Shown here: positions 1 to 13,600 of the stretch, piece by piece
How the letters are laid out: every line of letters starts with the position of its first letter
How positions within the stretch are numbered: the stretch's first letter is position 1
DNA from: Pratylenchus scribneri
Taxonomy: Eukaryota; Nematoda; Chromadorea; Rhabditida; Pratylenchidae
Assembly: GCA_030063045.1 (NCBI GenBank)
Contig: JAQSEB010000090.1
Coordinates: forward strand, 1,054,001-1,118,000
Direction: 5' to 3'
DNA: 64,000 nucleotides
Position numbers and translations under genes: made by a program
Notes under the pieces: generated by a model
Told to the model about the DNA's origin: nothing
Database searches by the model: none
What the model saw: only the letters and a program-made list of their open reading frames with translations

Positions 1-862
1 AATGATTCAAACTTCAGTATTGTTATTGCTAGACCGTTCCTCTTTTATTGATGAGAGAGGTATCAAGAGGAGTTGCAATGCTCACTTCAAATGCAAATAA
101 TGAATGATACAATTTTATTAAGTATTTGAGTTATGGAAGATGGCTGATATGATTGGAATTTTACATATAAATAAATTTTTGATTTTTTTATTTTCATTTT
201 TGCATCAAATTTATTTAAATTTCGATTTAATCAGTTTAATTCACTATTTATTATATTTTTTTTGATTCTCAATGGCAATTGATGCAAAAATCAGTCTCCA
301 ATTTATTAAAATTTTTTTATTTTTGATATTCAATGTTTATCGATGGAATCGTATTACATTAATTTATTTAAAAAAAAATAATATCCTCTCCAAAATTTAT
401 TGCTAAATCATTTGTTTTAGTGATTTAATGTAATAATCGCCTCTTGGTGAATCATTTATTTTAACGAGAGGTAGGCTATCTAATCCAACTTTTCATCCAT
501 TCATTCATTCATATCAAAAATGTTTATTGGCTCATATTTCTGTTTAATGCATTTGAAGATATTATAGAATGCTCCAGAATAGACAGCTTTGTCTGGAAGA
601 ATATAAAAAAACGATTAAATGTCATTCCGAATTTCCCATTAATTCATTCATTTTATTTTCATTTTAAATCCAAAATGGGAATATTTCTCTTATTAATTTT
701 TATATCACTGGCACTTTTAAGCAAACTTTTAATGATTTCCCCTTTTCCATCAAGAGAAAAGCCTCAAAAATTCAAAGCCAAATTAAATTTAAAATTAAAA
801 AAGAAAACATTTCCAGTCAATACGAACATTCTTCTATTGAAAAAGATATAAATCCAATTTTG
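1..862. other. AT-rich upstream region, no gene seen
   Basis: No open frame with coding character and no splice-bounded exon could be recognised here. It is homopolymer-rich DNA upstream of the secreted Cys-rich gene and presumably contains that gene's promoter, but I could not single out a credible core promoter element. Confidence 0.5.
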
Positions 863-2593
863 ATGTCTAATCCTAATTATATTGTTCTTCTACTGCTGGT
901 GCTGGCAACAATTTCCATCGTTCAACTATTCTCCAACTCCGTGAATGGCCAAATTTGCCAAGACAATTTCGGAGGCTATTGCGTTCCAAAGGGGGATGAT
1001 TGGGGATGCTGCGAGCATGGCTATCCACTTTGCTGTGGCCCTGGCCATAGCCAATGTGCTCCACGTTATGGTGGCAATATGACACGTGAATGCCCCTCTT
1101 CCTCATCCAATGGACCAAATTGTTCGGAAGAGGAAGTGTGCTTGTCAATTAACAATGACCCGCCCAAGACTGCATGCATTCCAAAGGTAGATAAAATAAT
1201 ATTTCCAAGTCAAAAAATCAGAAAAAATACAATACGAAACAAAATGAATAATCATATCAAAACTGAATCATTTTAAAAAAATCCAAATACTGTATAACTC
1301 ATTTAATTCCCCACTATCTAATAATTCCCCACCCTGGCTTTTGATGTCAAATAATTTCGAACATAAAATTTTTTAATTGCATTTTATTATTTCCCTAAAG
1401 CTCTACAAAATCCGCTATAAATTGTTCAAAAATGTTCACAAAATAAGATGTTAGACCAAAACCAAATTTACCCAAATTTTTGAGGGGTTGAAAAATAATT
1501 CAACATGGGGAATTATTAAAAGAGTATTTATGTGTAATTTAGATTTTTTACGAGTTTCACATTTTAATAACCAAATATCCAATTGGTTTGTATAGTAAGG
1601 TCAATTCACAAATTCAAATAACCAAATTTGGCCAATTTAAAATTTAAATTATTTAAAAAATACAAAATTTTCAATTGAATTGAAATCTGATTGAATTGAA
1701 ATTTTACAAAATATTAAAATAAATAATAAAACATCTCATTTGCAAAATAATTTTCATTTTAGGAAGCACTCCAATGCAATCAATATGCTAAAGTTGAAGA
1801 GAGAGCCCAATGTGGTCCAAGCGGTTATCTCCTTGGACATGGCCTCAAATATTGCAGCCGATTTTTCCAGCATTGGGCCAAATTCAATGAAAAAGGACAG
1901 AATTTTATCAAATGCACTGCGCAATGCCTTTTGACCAAAATGGACACATTTATTGTAGTGAATAGTGATTTTTATTAAAAATTTGTTGAAAAAATTAATA
2001 AATTCTTGAAAATACTAAATTTTGAGTTAGTAATTTTTGAAATCTTGGCTTTTACATTTCTTGGCTTTGATTCAATTTAGCCCCGAAATAAAGGAAAAAA
2101 ATTGTAAACTAAACCTGTTTTTGGAAAACGATTCATCTTATTAAAACAAGCTCATATCAGTTTAAAATTTATATTTAATTCACTAAATACGAAATTTAAA
2201 ATCTAATTAGGACATTGTTGAGTCTATAAGAAGTCTGGAAGTTGAGATTTCCAAAATTAGCTAGCCCTCAAGATAATTACAGTTATCAATTTCCAATAGT
2301 TTCTCTAGAATATTCATTCATTTTAGAATGCCCATGAGGAGAGCACCATCAATTGTGTGACACTGAAACAATCAGCTTACAATGCTCATCCGGATTGCTA
2401 TGTAGATTGTGGCTTTTGTTCAGCTATTGTCGGCAACATCGGTGCCTACTACGAAGTGCTTGAAGTGAAGGATGTGGAATTGAGCCAAGTAAAGGACACA
2501 TTCAACAAATGTTTAGTCCAGGGTTTAACGGCTACTCGCGATGAATTGGCTCGCCTTCTGCGTCGGCTTATCCCGAATGAAAATGTTCAATGA
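863..2593 (+). CDS. Secreted Cys-rich protein with stanniocalcin-like C-terminal domain
   Basis: Three exons, 863-1186, 1763-1954 and 2327-2593, all joined in phase 0 by GT..AG introns, give about 260 residues. Residues 1-29 form a signal peptide (poly-Leu/Val core). The first exon then encodes a compact Cys-rich module with paired cysteines (WGCCEHGYPLCCGPG), reminiscent of but not clearly a granulin half-repeat. Exons 2 and 3 resemble stanniocalcin, a secreted glycoprotein hormone family: a GLKYC...GQNFIKCTAQCL block, then a C..L..A...CY......CSAI block and a helix ending in FNKCL, with cysteine spacing like the vertebrate proteins. The assignment comes from pattern memory, not a search. 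An alternative is two genes: the first exon stays open to 1276, so it could end alone as a 137-residue protein. The start is the ATG at 863; the frame is also open at a preceding TTG. Confidence 0.65.
1297..1529. repeat. Inverted-repeat element in intron 1
   Basis: The ends carry related sequence in opposite orientation (TAATAATTCCCCA near the left, TGGGGAATTATTA near the right). Similar GGGGAATTAATAG or AATTCCCCA stretches recur near 13265, 33840 and 36955, usually beside a 'GAGCTTTAGGGA' or 'AAGGAGCTAA' word, so this is a dispersed family. Confidence 0.45.
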
Positions 2594-3339
2594 TGGATGA
2601 TTGATGAAAAAAAAAGTGAAAAGAAAATATTTTAAAGAAATATTAAAGTTTCTATTCATTTCTACAATTGCATTGATTGAAATTTTAAAAATAATATTTT
2701 GAAAAATTGATAAAGGTTTTATATAAATTACCGTACATTAATTACTGTTTTTTTTTGAATTTTTTCCCTCCATTTTGTCTAATTTATGATTTATGTCAAT
2801 CGGTACTTGTTAATTATCCGCCTGCAAATTTTTTTACTACCCAAAATTACCTAATTTACATATTCCCCCCAAAATTGGTAATAAAATCCTAACTTTAAAA
2901 TAATTTTTTTTCATCATTTTACAATAAAATATGAGTAATAAAATAAGAATCTCATTTTTTTCAAAGACTCAAACGGATAATCTGCAAATCTTGGCAACCA
3001 AATGCCAACATTTACCGTGGATATGTCAAATTTGTAAATGTTTTATAAAGATCAAGATCGCCAAATTTTCAACAATTTCTTAAATCTGCTCTTAAAATTT
3101 GTTACCATCATTAACAATAAATTTCGTGAATTATTTGCAAATTTATTATAACATAAACAAAAATAATATAATAGTGATAAAAATTGAATGATTAAAGATA
3201 AAATTCTGAATATATTATTAAAATATAGCATTGGGGATCAAGGATAATTCATTATAGGCAAATTAAAAATAAGAATAATTTGTGTTTTTTGTAATTTTGT
3301 CAATCACAAATACCATTTTTAAAAATTCCCGTCATTTTT
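2594..3339. other. Intergenic region between convergent genes
   Basis: AT-rich spacer between the 3' ends of the stanniocalcin-like gene (+) and the galectin-like gene (-). It holds only short chance open frames. Confidence 0.5.
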
Positions 3340-6300
3340 CTAATTCTCATATTGATGCATAATTTTTGGATAACCATTGTCCAATTCAACATTCTGCTTC
3401 GTTTCAAATCCATGTTGCTGAAAATAAGGGAAAATAATTTTTATTTTTTGTTTTCATATTATTCAAAAATCAAGTTTTAATATTTTATAAACTCATTCCA
3501 AAAAAGTTTATCATATAAATTATTTATGTTAAATCATTTTCTCCCATATGCAAAAAAGAGATAATATATTTATATTTAGATTACAAAAAATTGAGTTTAA
3601 TCATTTATTTAGCAAAATTTTTTATAAAACCCTATATACAATTATAACTTTCTTGTTCAAATTCTGAGTTAAATTAGGGTCTAGAGGATAGGTTTTAAAA
3701 TGGAGATTCGAGTTAAGCCATGTTTTATGGTCTCAAAAAATAAATTTTTTCGATATCAATTTTTGCCAAATTTAGCATTTTATTAACAAAAAAATGACTT
3801 CACGATTAAATGATAAAAGATGCGACCTAATATTAATATATTTTAAGAAATTTTTTTATACTCATCTAAAAATTTTTTTATTAATCCGCACTTTTAATAT
3901 TTAAATTTATACTTTAAAAAAGTAGAATTTAATATATTGAACAGCCCAAAACAATCCGTCATTTGTTATGTTGGCCTCTTTTGAGTTTCCATTTTGTACA
4001 TAAAATTTGTTGTCACTAGAAATATGAATTTTCACATCAAATTCATCATTCGTAGGAGAAAAATCCTGCGAATTTATAGCATTTTTGCCATGAACCAATT
4101 TTCCGTTCTCATCATACTGTAAATAAAATAATTAAATGAATTTGATTTATAGGGAATTTGATATTAAAATTATAATAAAATTAAAATTATTTTTTTATTT
4201 TTTTAACATTCTTCCTTCCCAAGTCCCAATCATCTTTATATATTGAGTAAATGTGTTTAAACATTTTTAAATAAAACTACCTCGTCTTTGTATAAACCAT
4301 ATATATTCGAATTAGAATCTCCTTTCGGATAGTATTCAAGATTCGCTTGCAAAATTTGAAATGTTTCTGAATTTTTAAAAGTCATTTATTATTTATTTTC
4401 CTTTAAATTCACCATTTTTAGTAGTATTTCGTAAAAGTTCAATGTATAAATCTCTGAATTCTTTTAATCCATTATGGAATTTTCCCTTGAACAAAATTGT
4501 ATCATTGATGCGCAATGGTCGATTCAATTGCATTATTAAGGATCCAGATTCACCCGTTGGTATGCCCAACGGTCCACTCAATTCAAATTGTTTTTTCACA
4601 GTGGTGGTCAGCCATTTCGACGAGTTATCAGAAGGCCATGTGATTTCTGCCTTAATTATTTTATCGCGTGCATCTGATGTCTAAAAAATCAATTTATTAT
4701 TTTGAAGACAAATTATTTTTAATTCAAATAAATTAATACTTACTTCAATTTGCAAAAAATCGACTTTTTCCATAAGTAAATTATGCCAAATTTTATCTTT
4801 GATCAAATCATTTCCATTAATCAGAATTTTGAAATAATATTCTTGGACAATAATTTCTAATTCAAAAAATTCACCAGATTGATAACCGAATAAATGTTTT
4901 CTGAAGGGTTTTTCAATTTCCAAATCCTTAAATGTTTTATAATTATTAATTTCTAATTATTATATTATTAATACTTCGCTTTTTCTTCCAGATTCAAAAA
5001 TTAATGAACTAGCAAGAAAATCATAAGATTTAATTTGCAACCACAAAACATTTTTTCCAACTAAAAATGCAAAACAAATAAATATTTAAAAATAATTTAT
5101 ATATAAATTAGTTTAAAAATATTAATTCTAAATAATAAAAAATAATTGATAAAATTCCGATTTTTTTTCGAAAATGAATAACATTAAAAATTTTTAAAAA
5201 TATTTTTTAGAAAAAAAATAAATGAAAATGTGAAATATTTTTCTTTTTTATTGTAAAAATTATAAATGAAAGTTTTTTTGTTTCTATGAGTGAAATAAAA
5301 GATCAAATTAAAAAATATACATTCAATTTCAATGTATAAAATATTTTTAAAATAAACTTACAATATTTGTGGAACATGGGTGCATCTTGTTGCAAATAAA
5401 TTGTCAATTCAAAATCAGTACTATTAAAAAATTCCATTTTAATTTTAATTGAACTATCAATTTCGAGGGGCTTATCCAATTGGTAGCTAAATGGCAAGGC
5501 AATATCCGTATCAAACTGAAAATTAATTTTTTTCATAAACTTTTTAAAATAAGCCGCCTGTTTCCATAGTTTTCGCGGTTTTCCTTCTGGTAAAAGAACT
5601 GGACCATCAATTGTGATTGTATCAAATTTGTCTGGTGTTGGGAATTGCCAATAATTTAACATTGAAATGAGTTCATCATTTAAGTAAATTTGATATTCAA
5701 ATTGATTTGCGTACACAACCAATTTTAATGTTTGATTGTAAGGTAATTCGATTTTCTTGGAAAGTGATTCATTCTGAAAAAGTGTCCAACAGCAGTCGAA
5801 TTGGTAGGAATAGTTTCGCAATTGTTGTCTAAAACTCCCCCCGGTAATATCCAATTTCATTGAAATATTTAACGCTGTATAAATTTATTTTTTATTACTA
5901 TCAATGTCAACAATTAATTGAATTATAATTCAGGAATTTCACGAATTTATAATTAAAATTTATTAAAATTTAAATTTTGCTCATTTTACTTTTTTCGCAT
6001 TTTTGCTCATCCAAACAATGGAAAATGATTGAAATTCCACGTGAATACATTAATTTCAAAAAAATTTCAATTTGATTAAACGGTCTGAATGCACTTTCCA
6101 GTGGATATTCTTTCACAATTGGTTCCACACTAAAATTTAACAGAAATAAGTCTCCTTTAAACTGAAAATAAAAAAAATATCATTTATTTATTATTTGTCA
6201 TAAAATAACCTGAATATAATTTGGTCTGTCAGTCGAATAATATTGTCTTTTCAGTCTAATATTATCAATGTAAATTTGATTGTAAAAAACATCATCATCA

Positions 6301-9289
6301 TTATTATTTTGCAATATAACCCAATAAAATTGTTGGCCACCTGCCATTAACTTGGCAATTAATGATTCTGGGTAATCATAATAAAACATTTCATCCTCAT
6401 CTTCCATCCAATCCTAAATTTAATTAAAATCAAATTATACCAAAATCAAAATTCAATTTAAAAAACCATGCAAGTTTCATTGCATTTTCCAAGTCGATTG
6501 AATTTCGTTTCCAAATTGGCATGAAAATGTGCGACAATTTCGCCATATGTACCATTATGCGTGACCAAGTTTATTTCAAATATGGTGGCATTTTTGGGCA
6601 ATTCCAATTTGACAATTATGACCACATCCTTTTCATCAGGATATTCCAATTTCAATGAAAATGAAGGATCGGAAAATGGTATTATGGAATTGTTTGGAGT
6701 CGGCATAATTGGAGAAGATGTTTGATTAGTCTAAAATATTTTTAAAATTCGAAAATAATATTCTTAAACTCATACTGTTATTTCATAATTATATAATTCC
6801 CATCCCAAATCGGCTTCAATCTGTGAATAATTGAATTATTTTATTAATGATTTTATTCATTAATCAAACCCAAATATAGTCAATCGAAGTATACTTCAAA
6901 TGATTGATTGTTTGTTTAAATATAAAAGCATTCTCCTTGCAATTCAAAGTCAAATTATAATAATCATTTATGTCAATGACAATATCAATTGAAAATTTAT
7001 GATCAATGTTATTAAAAAGACTCTGGTTAATCTTATCCAAAATTGACCCATTGTTGGATTGTTCATATTCGGTAAAATTCTAAAAATTATAAAAATTTTA
7101 ATAATAATAATACATATATAAAAGAAAATTTAGCAAAATGTTATTATTTAAAAAAATGAAATTAAAAAATTTAAAAATTAATCTCAAAATATGTTTAAAA
7201 AATTCCTTGATTTGCATTTTTAAATATTTATATATAAAGTATAAACTCTTGATGATTAAATTTTAGAAATAATTCCTTTTTTTATTAGAAAATCTCTGAA
7301 AATTATTTTGTATATTATATGTATTTAAATAAAAAAAAACTTACATATTTACTTTCAAAATTTATATAATTCTTCCGCACTCTGACTTTGAGGATTGTTT
7401 CGCCCACTGAAATATTTTTAATTTAAATAAATTTAATAATTATATATGTATTATTTACATTACCATATTTCTGTTTGAGAAAATAAATTTACTTACTAAT
7501 TGAATCGGGTTCTGTCCAATTGTGCAATAAATAAATTTGGAAATCTCCCTTGGCTTTGTCACTCAATCGGCCAGTTATGTGAATTTTATCGTTTATTTTC
7601 AATGGATTTTCCAATAGATTGATGCTAAGAGGCATCGTCATATTTTTAGTACTCGAATTATTGTTATTATTTTCATCAATTTCATTGGAAGGAACAATAT
7701 TGTCGCCAGGTTCAAGAAACTGAAAAATATTTAAATATTTATTAATGAATGCAAACTTTAATTTCCATAAATTTTTTCATAAATTTTAGTTGTTTTAGTT
7801 TTTTTATACAATTTTTTTTTTGAAAAGTATTTTTATTTATTGAAAAACTAATTAAATGTAGAAATATGTATTTTTTTTTGTTTAATAAAATGTGTTTTGC
7901 CTAATAAAATGTGTTTTATTGACTAATAAAATGTTTTTTTTTGCTTAATAAAATGTGTTTTATTGACTAATAAAATGTTTTTTTTTGCTTAATATATGTA
8001 TTTTGTTCCTAATAAAATGTGTTTTTGCCTAATAAAATTTTGCATAATGAAATTGTTGTTGCTTAGTTAATAAAATGTGTTTTGCCTTATAAAATGTGTT
8101 TTGCCTAATAAATGCGTTTTGCCTAATAAAATGTATTCTGCCTAATAAATGCGTTTTGCCTAATAAAATGTATTCTGCCTAATAAATGCGTTTTGCCTAA
8201 TAAAATGTATTCTGCCTAATAAAATGTGTTTTTGCCTAATACCTAAAATGTGGTCTGTATGATTTCTTTAATTTTTCAACAAAAAAATAAATAGCAATAT
8301 ATGCTCACCCAAGCTTGAATTGTGCAATTATCATCAACCATTTTTCCGGAATCGACATCGCATATATCATGTTGACCAGGATGGCGATTTACCTTACTCG
8401 TTAATGTGAATATTTTGATTTTATTTTGATGCACATTCGAAGGCAACATGTCCAATGCAAGTGACCAAAATCCAGCAAAATCGGCAAGATGAGCGCCTTT
8501 GTATTGATTTACAAGAAATTTTTGATGAATTTGTTCGAATTCTTTGATCTCATATTGTTTTGATTCTTTATTGTATATGCCTAATTTTGTTGTCACCGAT
8601 GAATATGATGGATTGGCCAATTGAAAAATGAAATCTCGTTCATTGATGGGAAAGCTTAAAATAACTTTATTAAATTTATAAACTAAAAACCAGAACCTTT
8701 GAGTAATAAATGACAATGTCAAACTGAAGGCATAGACATCGAAATCAACATAAATTCCATGCCAATTTTCATCTTGTTCAGCCGGACAGTTCTTCATCCA
8801 TGGATTCTACAAAATAAAAAAATATTTTTTAATTTTAAATTTTTGACAATTTTTTAGTTTTTTTTTAAAAATAATTTTTGCCTACCGATTCCAAATTATT
8901 TGGCAAATAATAGCCAATTTCGGGAGCCATTCCATTGAGCAAGGCATTCGGATCCAATTGACTTGGATAGCAAAGGAGAAGTCTTATATAAAAATTAAAT
9001 TACAAAAAATAAAATTCTAAGAAAGTTCAAACTGGCAATGTCCTTTGCCCACAACACGAAATTGGATACGATATGAGCCTGTAGCAGATTCCGCCATTGA
9101 ACCATAGCATTGTTTTGGCACAAAGAATTCTGCTGATGAATTTAATGTTCCAATGCCATTTTCAGGGGTCAATTTAAGACTATAATTTTTGAATAAAATA
9201 TTAATGAATTTATTTAATGCATACAGTTGGTCAGTCAGATGAAAGAGTGCAAGCAAATGCAGAATAACCAGAAATATATTCCCGGCCAT
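3340..9289 (-). CDS. Secreted protein with about five tandem galectin-like domains
   Basis: Exons, 5' to 3' on the minus strand: 9289-9033, 8982-8886, 8806-8309, 7719-7497, 7406-7345, 7079-6870, 6820-6776, 6730-6467, 6413-6210, 6161-5990, 5874-5362, 5060-4975, 4926-4744, 4680-4413, 4366-4281, 4116-3913, and a probable last exon 3417-3340. All junctions keep phase. The product is about 1149 residues (1125 if translation ends at the TAA at 3907). A signal peptide (MAGNIFLVILHLLALF) starts it. Galectin-type beta-sandwich signatures recur: LENPLKINDKIHITGRL, YPDEKDVVIIVKLELP, LDKPLEIDSSIKIKMEF and LNRPLRINDTILFKGKF, each followed by an F.l.i.v..n.f.i..N strand pair. I did not see the canonical H-N-R / W-E-R sugar-binding residues, so lectin activity is doubtful. 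Extracellular by inference. A tandem-repeat tract lies in intron 3. Confidence 0.75.
7880..8250. repeat. Minisatellite, about 19-20 bp unit, in a galectin-like gene intron
   Basis: Imperfect tandem copies of CCTAATAAAATGTGTTTTG fill the third intron of the galectin-like gene. Units vary (TGTATTCTG, TGCGTTTTG forms), and alternate variants form a higher-order pair repeat between about 8100 and 8220. The word AAAATGTGTTTT also builds the separate minisatellite at 50451-50920. Confidence 0.85.
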
Positions 9290-10631
9290 TATGCTGAAAA
9301 ATTTTAATTATTCTTTTTCAAAAAAAAAAACATAAAATCGTAATAAAAATATATTATTTTTCATAAAAATGAATGAATAAATTTCGATGATTAACTGCTT
9401 AATAAAAAAAATAGACTAAATAAAAAATGAATGAATGAATTAATGAATAAAATGACGAATCATCGAAAATGGAAATGAGAGATGTGTGAGAAAAAATATT
9501 TAATACAATAATAAATTGATTTCAATTAAAATTGAAAAATCGTATAATTGGATATTCTACTTACAAAATGAACTTTCGTTTTATAGAAAGATTTTAAAAA
9601 GTTGTTAATTTTTTCCGAAGAGGGGAAGATCATCATAAATGCAAAATTAAATTTAAAATTGAAATCAAGTATTGAGTTTTGTAGCAAATTTCTAATTCAT
9701 GTCAAATAATATAAAAAACATAATCTGATCACAAATTCTTTACTCAATTTCCAATTTTTTTTCTTAAGTTTCTCCCAAGCCCGTTTCCAATATTTTTTCA
9801 TGATCTTCGCTACATCAAATTACAAAGTTAGGAAAAAAAAATGGAAGGAATACGCATTTTAATTATTCTCGGCAAGAATGAAATAAAATGTGCGAAATGC
9901 ATGAAAGAATGGTGAATGAATGCGAAGAAAAGTTCAATTTCCAGTGAAATTAGTTCCAAAATTACACTAAAATAATTTTTGGATTTATCTAAATCGAATT
10001 GTGAATGTTCGAAGAAAATTTCAATTTCCTGTGAAATTAGTTCCAAAATTATATTAGAATAATTTTTGGATTCATCTAAATTTAAGTTTGACATTTTTTC
10101 GAATTCGCCTTTCACATGAATTAAGGCCAAGGATCAAAAAAGATGAAATGTATTAATTCCTTTTAGAACCCATAAGTATGACCAATTTTTTCTCATTCAA
10201 TTCCACTATTGTAGGCCAAAGAAAAGCCAAGAAAAATTTACTTCCTCCTCTTTTCCCATTTGTGGCCATTTTCGCACCAAAATCAAGTAGTCACCATCAA
10301 TCTCCTTCCTTATTAATCATAATATGGCCAATGTTAAAAAGATCAAATATTTGGCCAAAAGCGTGGGGCATAAATTCATTTTTTACTTCCTTGATTAGAA
10401 AGAACAAAAATTTGCTTAATAAAAAGATCAGCACTTTCCTTCATCATTTTCAGTTTCCACATTTTCAGCAGAATATCAATCATTTTATTATTCTAAATTT
10501 ATTATAAAATTAAAAATATTCAATTTTTAAACATTTTTAGATAATTATTTGGTTTTTAACTCTTCCCCATTTTCTGCCCGATTTTTAATCGAAAAATATT
10601 GTCTCAAATTTTTTGGCATTTTCCAAGTCTA
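9290..10631. other. Divergent intergenic region
   Basis: This spacer separates the galectin-like gene (-) from the alditol-oxidase-like gene (+) and should contain both promoters. It holds an 88-bp direct duplication (see 9923-10090). Open frames at 9828-10130 (-) and 10178-10507 (+) have no splice context or recognisable domain, so I do not call them genes. Confidence 0.45.
9923..10090. repeat. Two-copy direct repeat, 88-bp period
   Basis: The segment starting GAAGAAAAGTTCAATTTCC at 9923 recurs at 10011 with a few substitutions, continuing through GTGAAATTAGTTCCAAAATTA and AATAATTTTTGGAT. It is a recent-looking tandem duplication. The 100-residue minus-strand frame across it simply translates both copies. 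Confidence 0.8.
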
Positions 10632-13600
10632 ATGAGTTCCTTGCCGGTTCTTTGCCTGCTTATTCTGGCAGGAAATATTCAAGTTGGTGGCCACAATTAT
10701 GGAAATGGTTTGCCATTTTGATAAAAAGCATTTGGAAATTTTGATTAAATAAAAAAATTGAAATTTACATAAAATTTAATAAAAATTAATTTTGAAATAA
10801 TTGAATAATTCCAAAATTTTTTATCCCTTTCAGGAATTGTCAATCAAGAATCTGGCACCCGTCAACAATTCCCTCCTCCATTTTTTGGCCAACAATCGCC
10901 TCAACAATCGTTTCCCAACCAACGACCATTTTCGGATCAAAGTAATCAACAACAATCCCCCGCATTAGGGCCAAAACAATTTGTTCAAAGTGCCGATAAT
11001 GGTCATCAACAATTGCCGCCGGCATTCGATGAGTCGCCGCCATTTCCTGGTCAACCATTTTCGGGCCAACAATCCCGTCCATTCTCTGGCCAAAATGGCA
11101 ATATCGGATCCAGCGTTGGACAATGCAATAAGTAAAATTATTTTTTATTTGATTGGAATTTTGAATTAAAACATTTAAACCGCATTTTCACTTTTTGGTT
11201 TTAAACTCTTTAATTTTTGGCCAAACCTTGATAATTATACACTAATCGATGCGTCTCGATGAGATCTACAAAATGGTATTAGATATGAGGTGTTTTTAAA
11301 ACCGTTTTCCGATATATTCGAGATCAAAAAATGTTTTATTGGTGCCAAAAAGAGAAATTTTAGTGCCAAAAATATTTTCCATTTTAATTTATTGGTCCAT
11401 CCAAATTTGATTGATTTTTTTTATCCATTTAAAGACTGAAATTTATCCCTTTTTGATTTTCGAATAAATTTTATTTATTTAGGGTCCAATAAAAAAATTA
11501 AATAATTTTTTCAATTGTTAATTCCAGTATAATTTCAAAATTCCCACATCAAAATATTAAAAATATTACCACAAAAAAAATATTCAACATTTTTAGCCGT
11601 CAACCGCCAATTTCCCGTCTCCACAATTGGGGTGGCAATTTCCATTTTTCCACCCAAAACATTGAATATCCACGAACCACGGAGGAAGTCCAACAAATTG
11701 TGCGTCGTGCCCGAAAATTGCGCGTCGTTGGCTCCCGGCACAGTTTCAGGTAATTTTGGATAATTTTATGATTTAAATGTGCCAAATTAAAAAAATTCAA
11801 TCGAAACAAAATTTTTGCAATTTTTTGGATGGGGCTAAAATTCCCAAAATTTAGGGCAAAATTTCCAAAATTTCAATTGAACAAAATTTTCCAATTTTTT
11901 GGATGTAAAAATCAAAATTTTCCATGGATAAACCATTATTCTTAATTATATTTCTATTTTCCATAGCAAAATTGCCGACTCACCGGACACAATGATTTCC
12001 ACCCTCGGCATGAACAACATTGTCACGGTGAATCCAACAGTGCCAAGTGTGACCGTTCAAGCCGGCATGACCTACACCGATTTGTGCCCATTTTTACGTG
12101 AGTAAATTTAAATAGAAAATTGGGGCATAACAATTTTTAAAGGTTTAATTCTATTTTAAATAGAGTAATTTTTATTTTTTTTTCCATTAAAATTCAATCT
12201 AAAAATGTTTAAAAATCAAACCCATTTTAATGATTCAAAAAAAATATTTTTGAATGAAAATGAACATCATAAATTTATTTATAGCAGTAAAAAAATAAAA
12301 ACAAATTGTAGGGTTTCGCCATAAGTTCCGGCATTTTTGGGGTTCCGGTTCCGGATTAAAAATTGAGATCCAGATCCGGTTCCGTTTCCGGGTTCCGGCT
12401 TTTTTTGAATTCCGGTCCGGTTTCCGGAACTGCGTTTGAGTTCTTGTTCCGGGTTCCGGATTAAAAATGAGTTCCGGCTCGGGTTAAATCCTGGTTCCGT
12501 CGAAACCCTAAAAAATTGTTACAAATATTTTGAAAAATATTCCATCACATTCCTTTTTCGAATTATAAAATTTTTAATAGAATTTCCCTGAAATACTAAA
12601 AAAAAAATATTTTTGAATTTGTTTCCATTAATTTTAAAAACTCAATTATTATTCAATTCTTCTTATTTCCTTACACAATATTTTCCTTCAAATTAAATAA
12701 ATTAAATCCATCTGAAAGACCTTAATCCCCCAATATGCCAATTCACACAGATTCCCTCGGCCTTGCCCTGCCCATTTTGGGCGCATTGGGTGAAATCACA
12801 ATTGGCGGTGCCATTTCAACTGGTGCCCACGGCAGTGGAATGGGCCATCCAAATTTGGCCGATCAGCTGCTTTCCATGGAATTGGTCATGGCCAATGGGA
12901 GTGTGGCCACATTTCGACGGGGTGATCCACAATGGAATGGACTGGCAGTTGGGTTGGGCGCATTCGGTGTGATGACCAAAGTGGAATTGCAATTGATGCC
13001 CGCATTCGGCGTGATCACTTATGTTTTCCTCAAGTTAGTTTTTAGTTTCATTGGTCAATATTATCTTTTTTGAAATTTTTTTACATTTGAATTAAATTAT
13101 TTTTATAGAAAATTTTAATAAATGATTAAGATTAAAAATATAAATGACCAGAAAAAAGTTATGATCAAAATGTAAACATTCAGAATTTAGAATAAATTGT
13201 TTAATTTTTTTGGATTAATAAATTCATCCCAACCCGGTACAATCGTATCTATGTTGAAACCTCACTCTCCAATAATTCCCCATATCGATTTTAAGAACCC
13301 TTAAAGTTCCTGAGAGGGTAAATTCAAAAAATTAATAAATTCTTAAATTCCCTAAATCTCTCAAATCCACTAAAATTTAGTCAAAAATATCCAAAAAATT
13401 AAGGAGCTAAACCTTACAATTTGGCAATTTTTGAGGTTAAAAAATTAATCACCAGTGGGTTTTATAGAATATAGACATAAATTTGTTAAGATTCAAAAAT
13501 TCATTGCATGAATAATTGAAATAATCGCTGATCCATAAAATGGCAATCCTCATAAAACCCATAAAATGCCAATAAACAATTTTTGACTTCTATAAATCAG

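Noticed and set aside
10178..10507. 109-codon plus-strand ORF before the flavoprotein gene
   Set aside because: Low-complexity, no domain, and not joinable in phase to the downstream exons.
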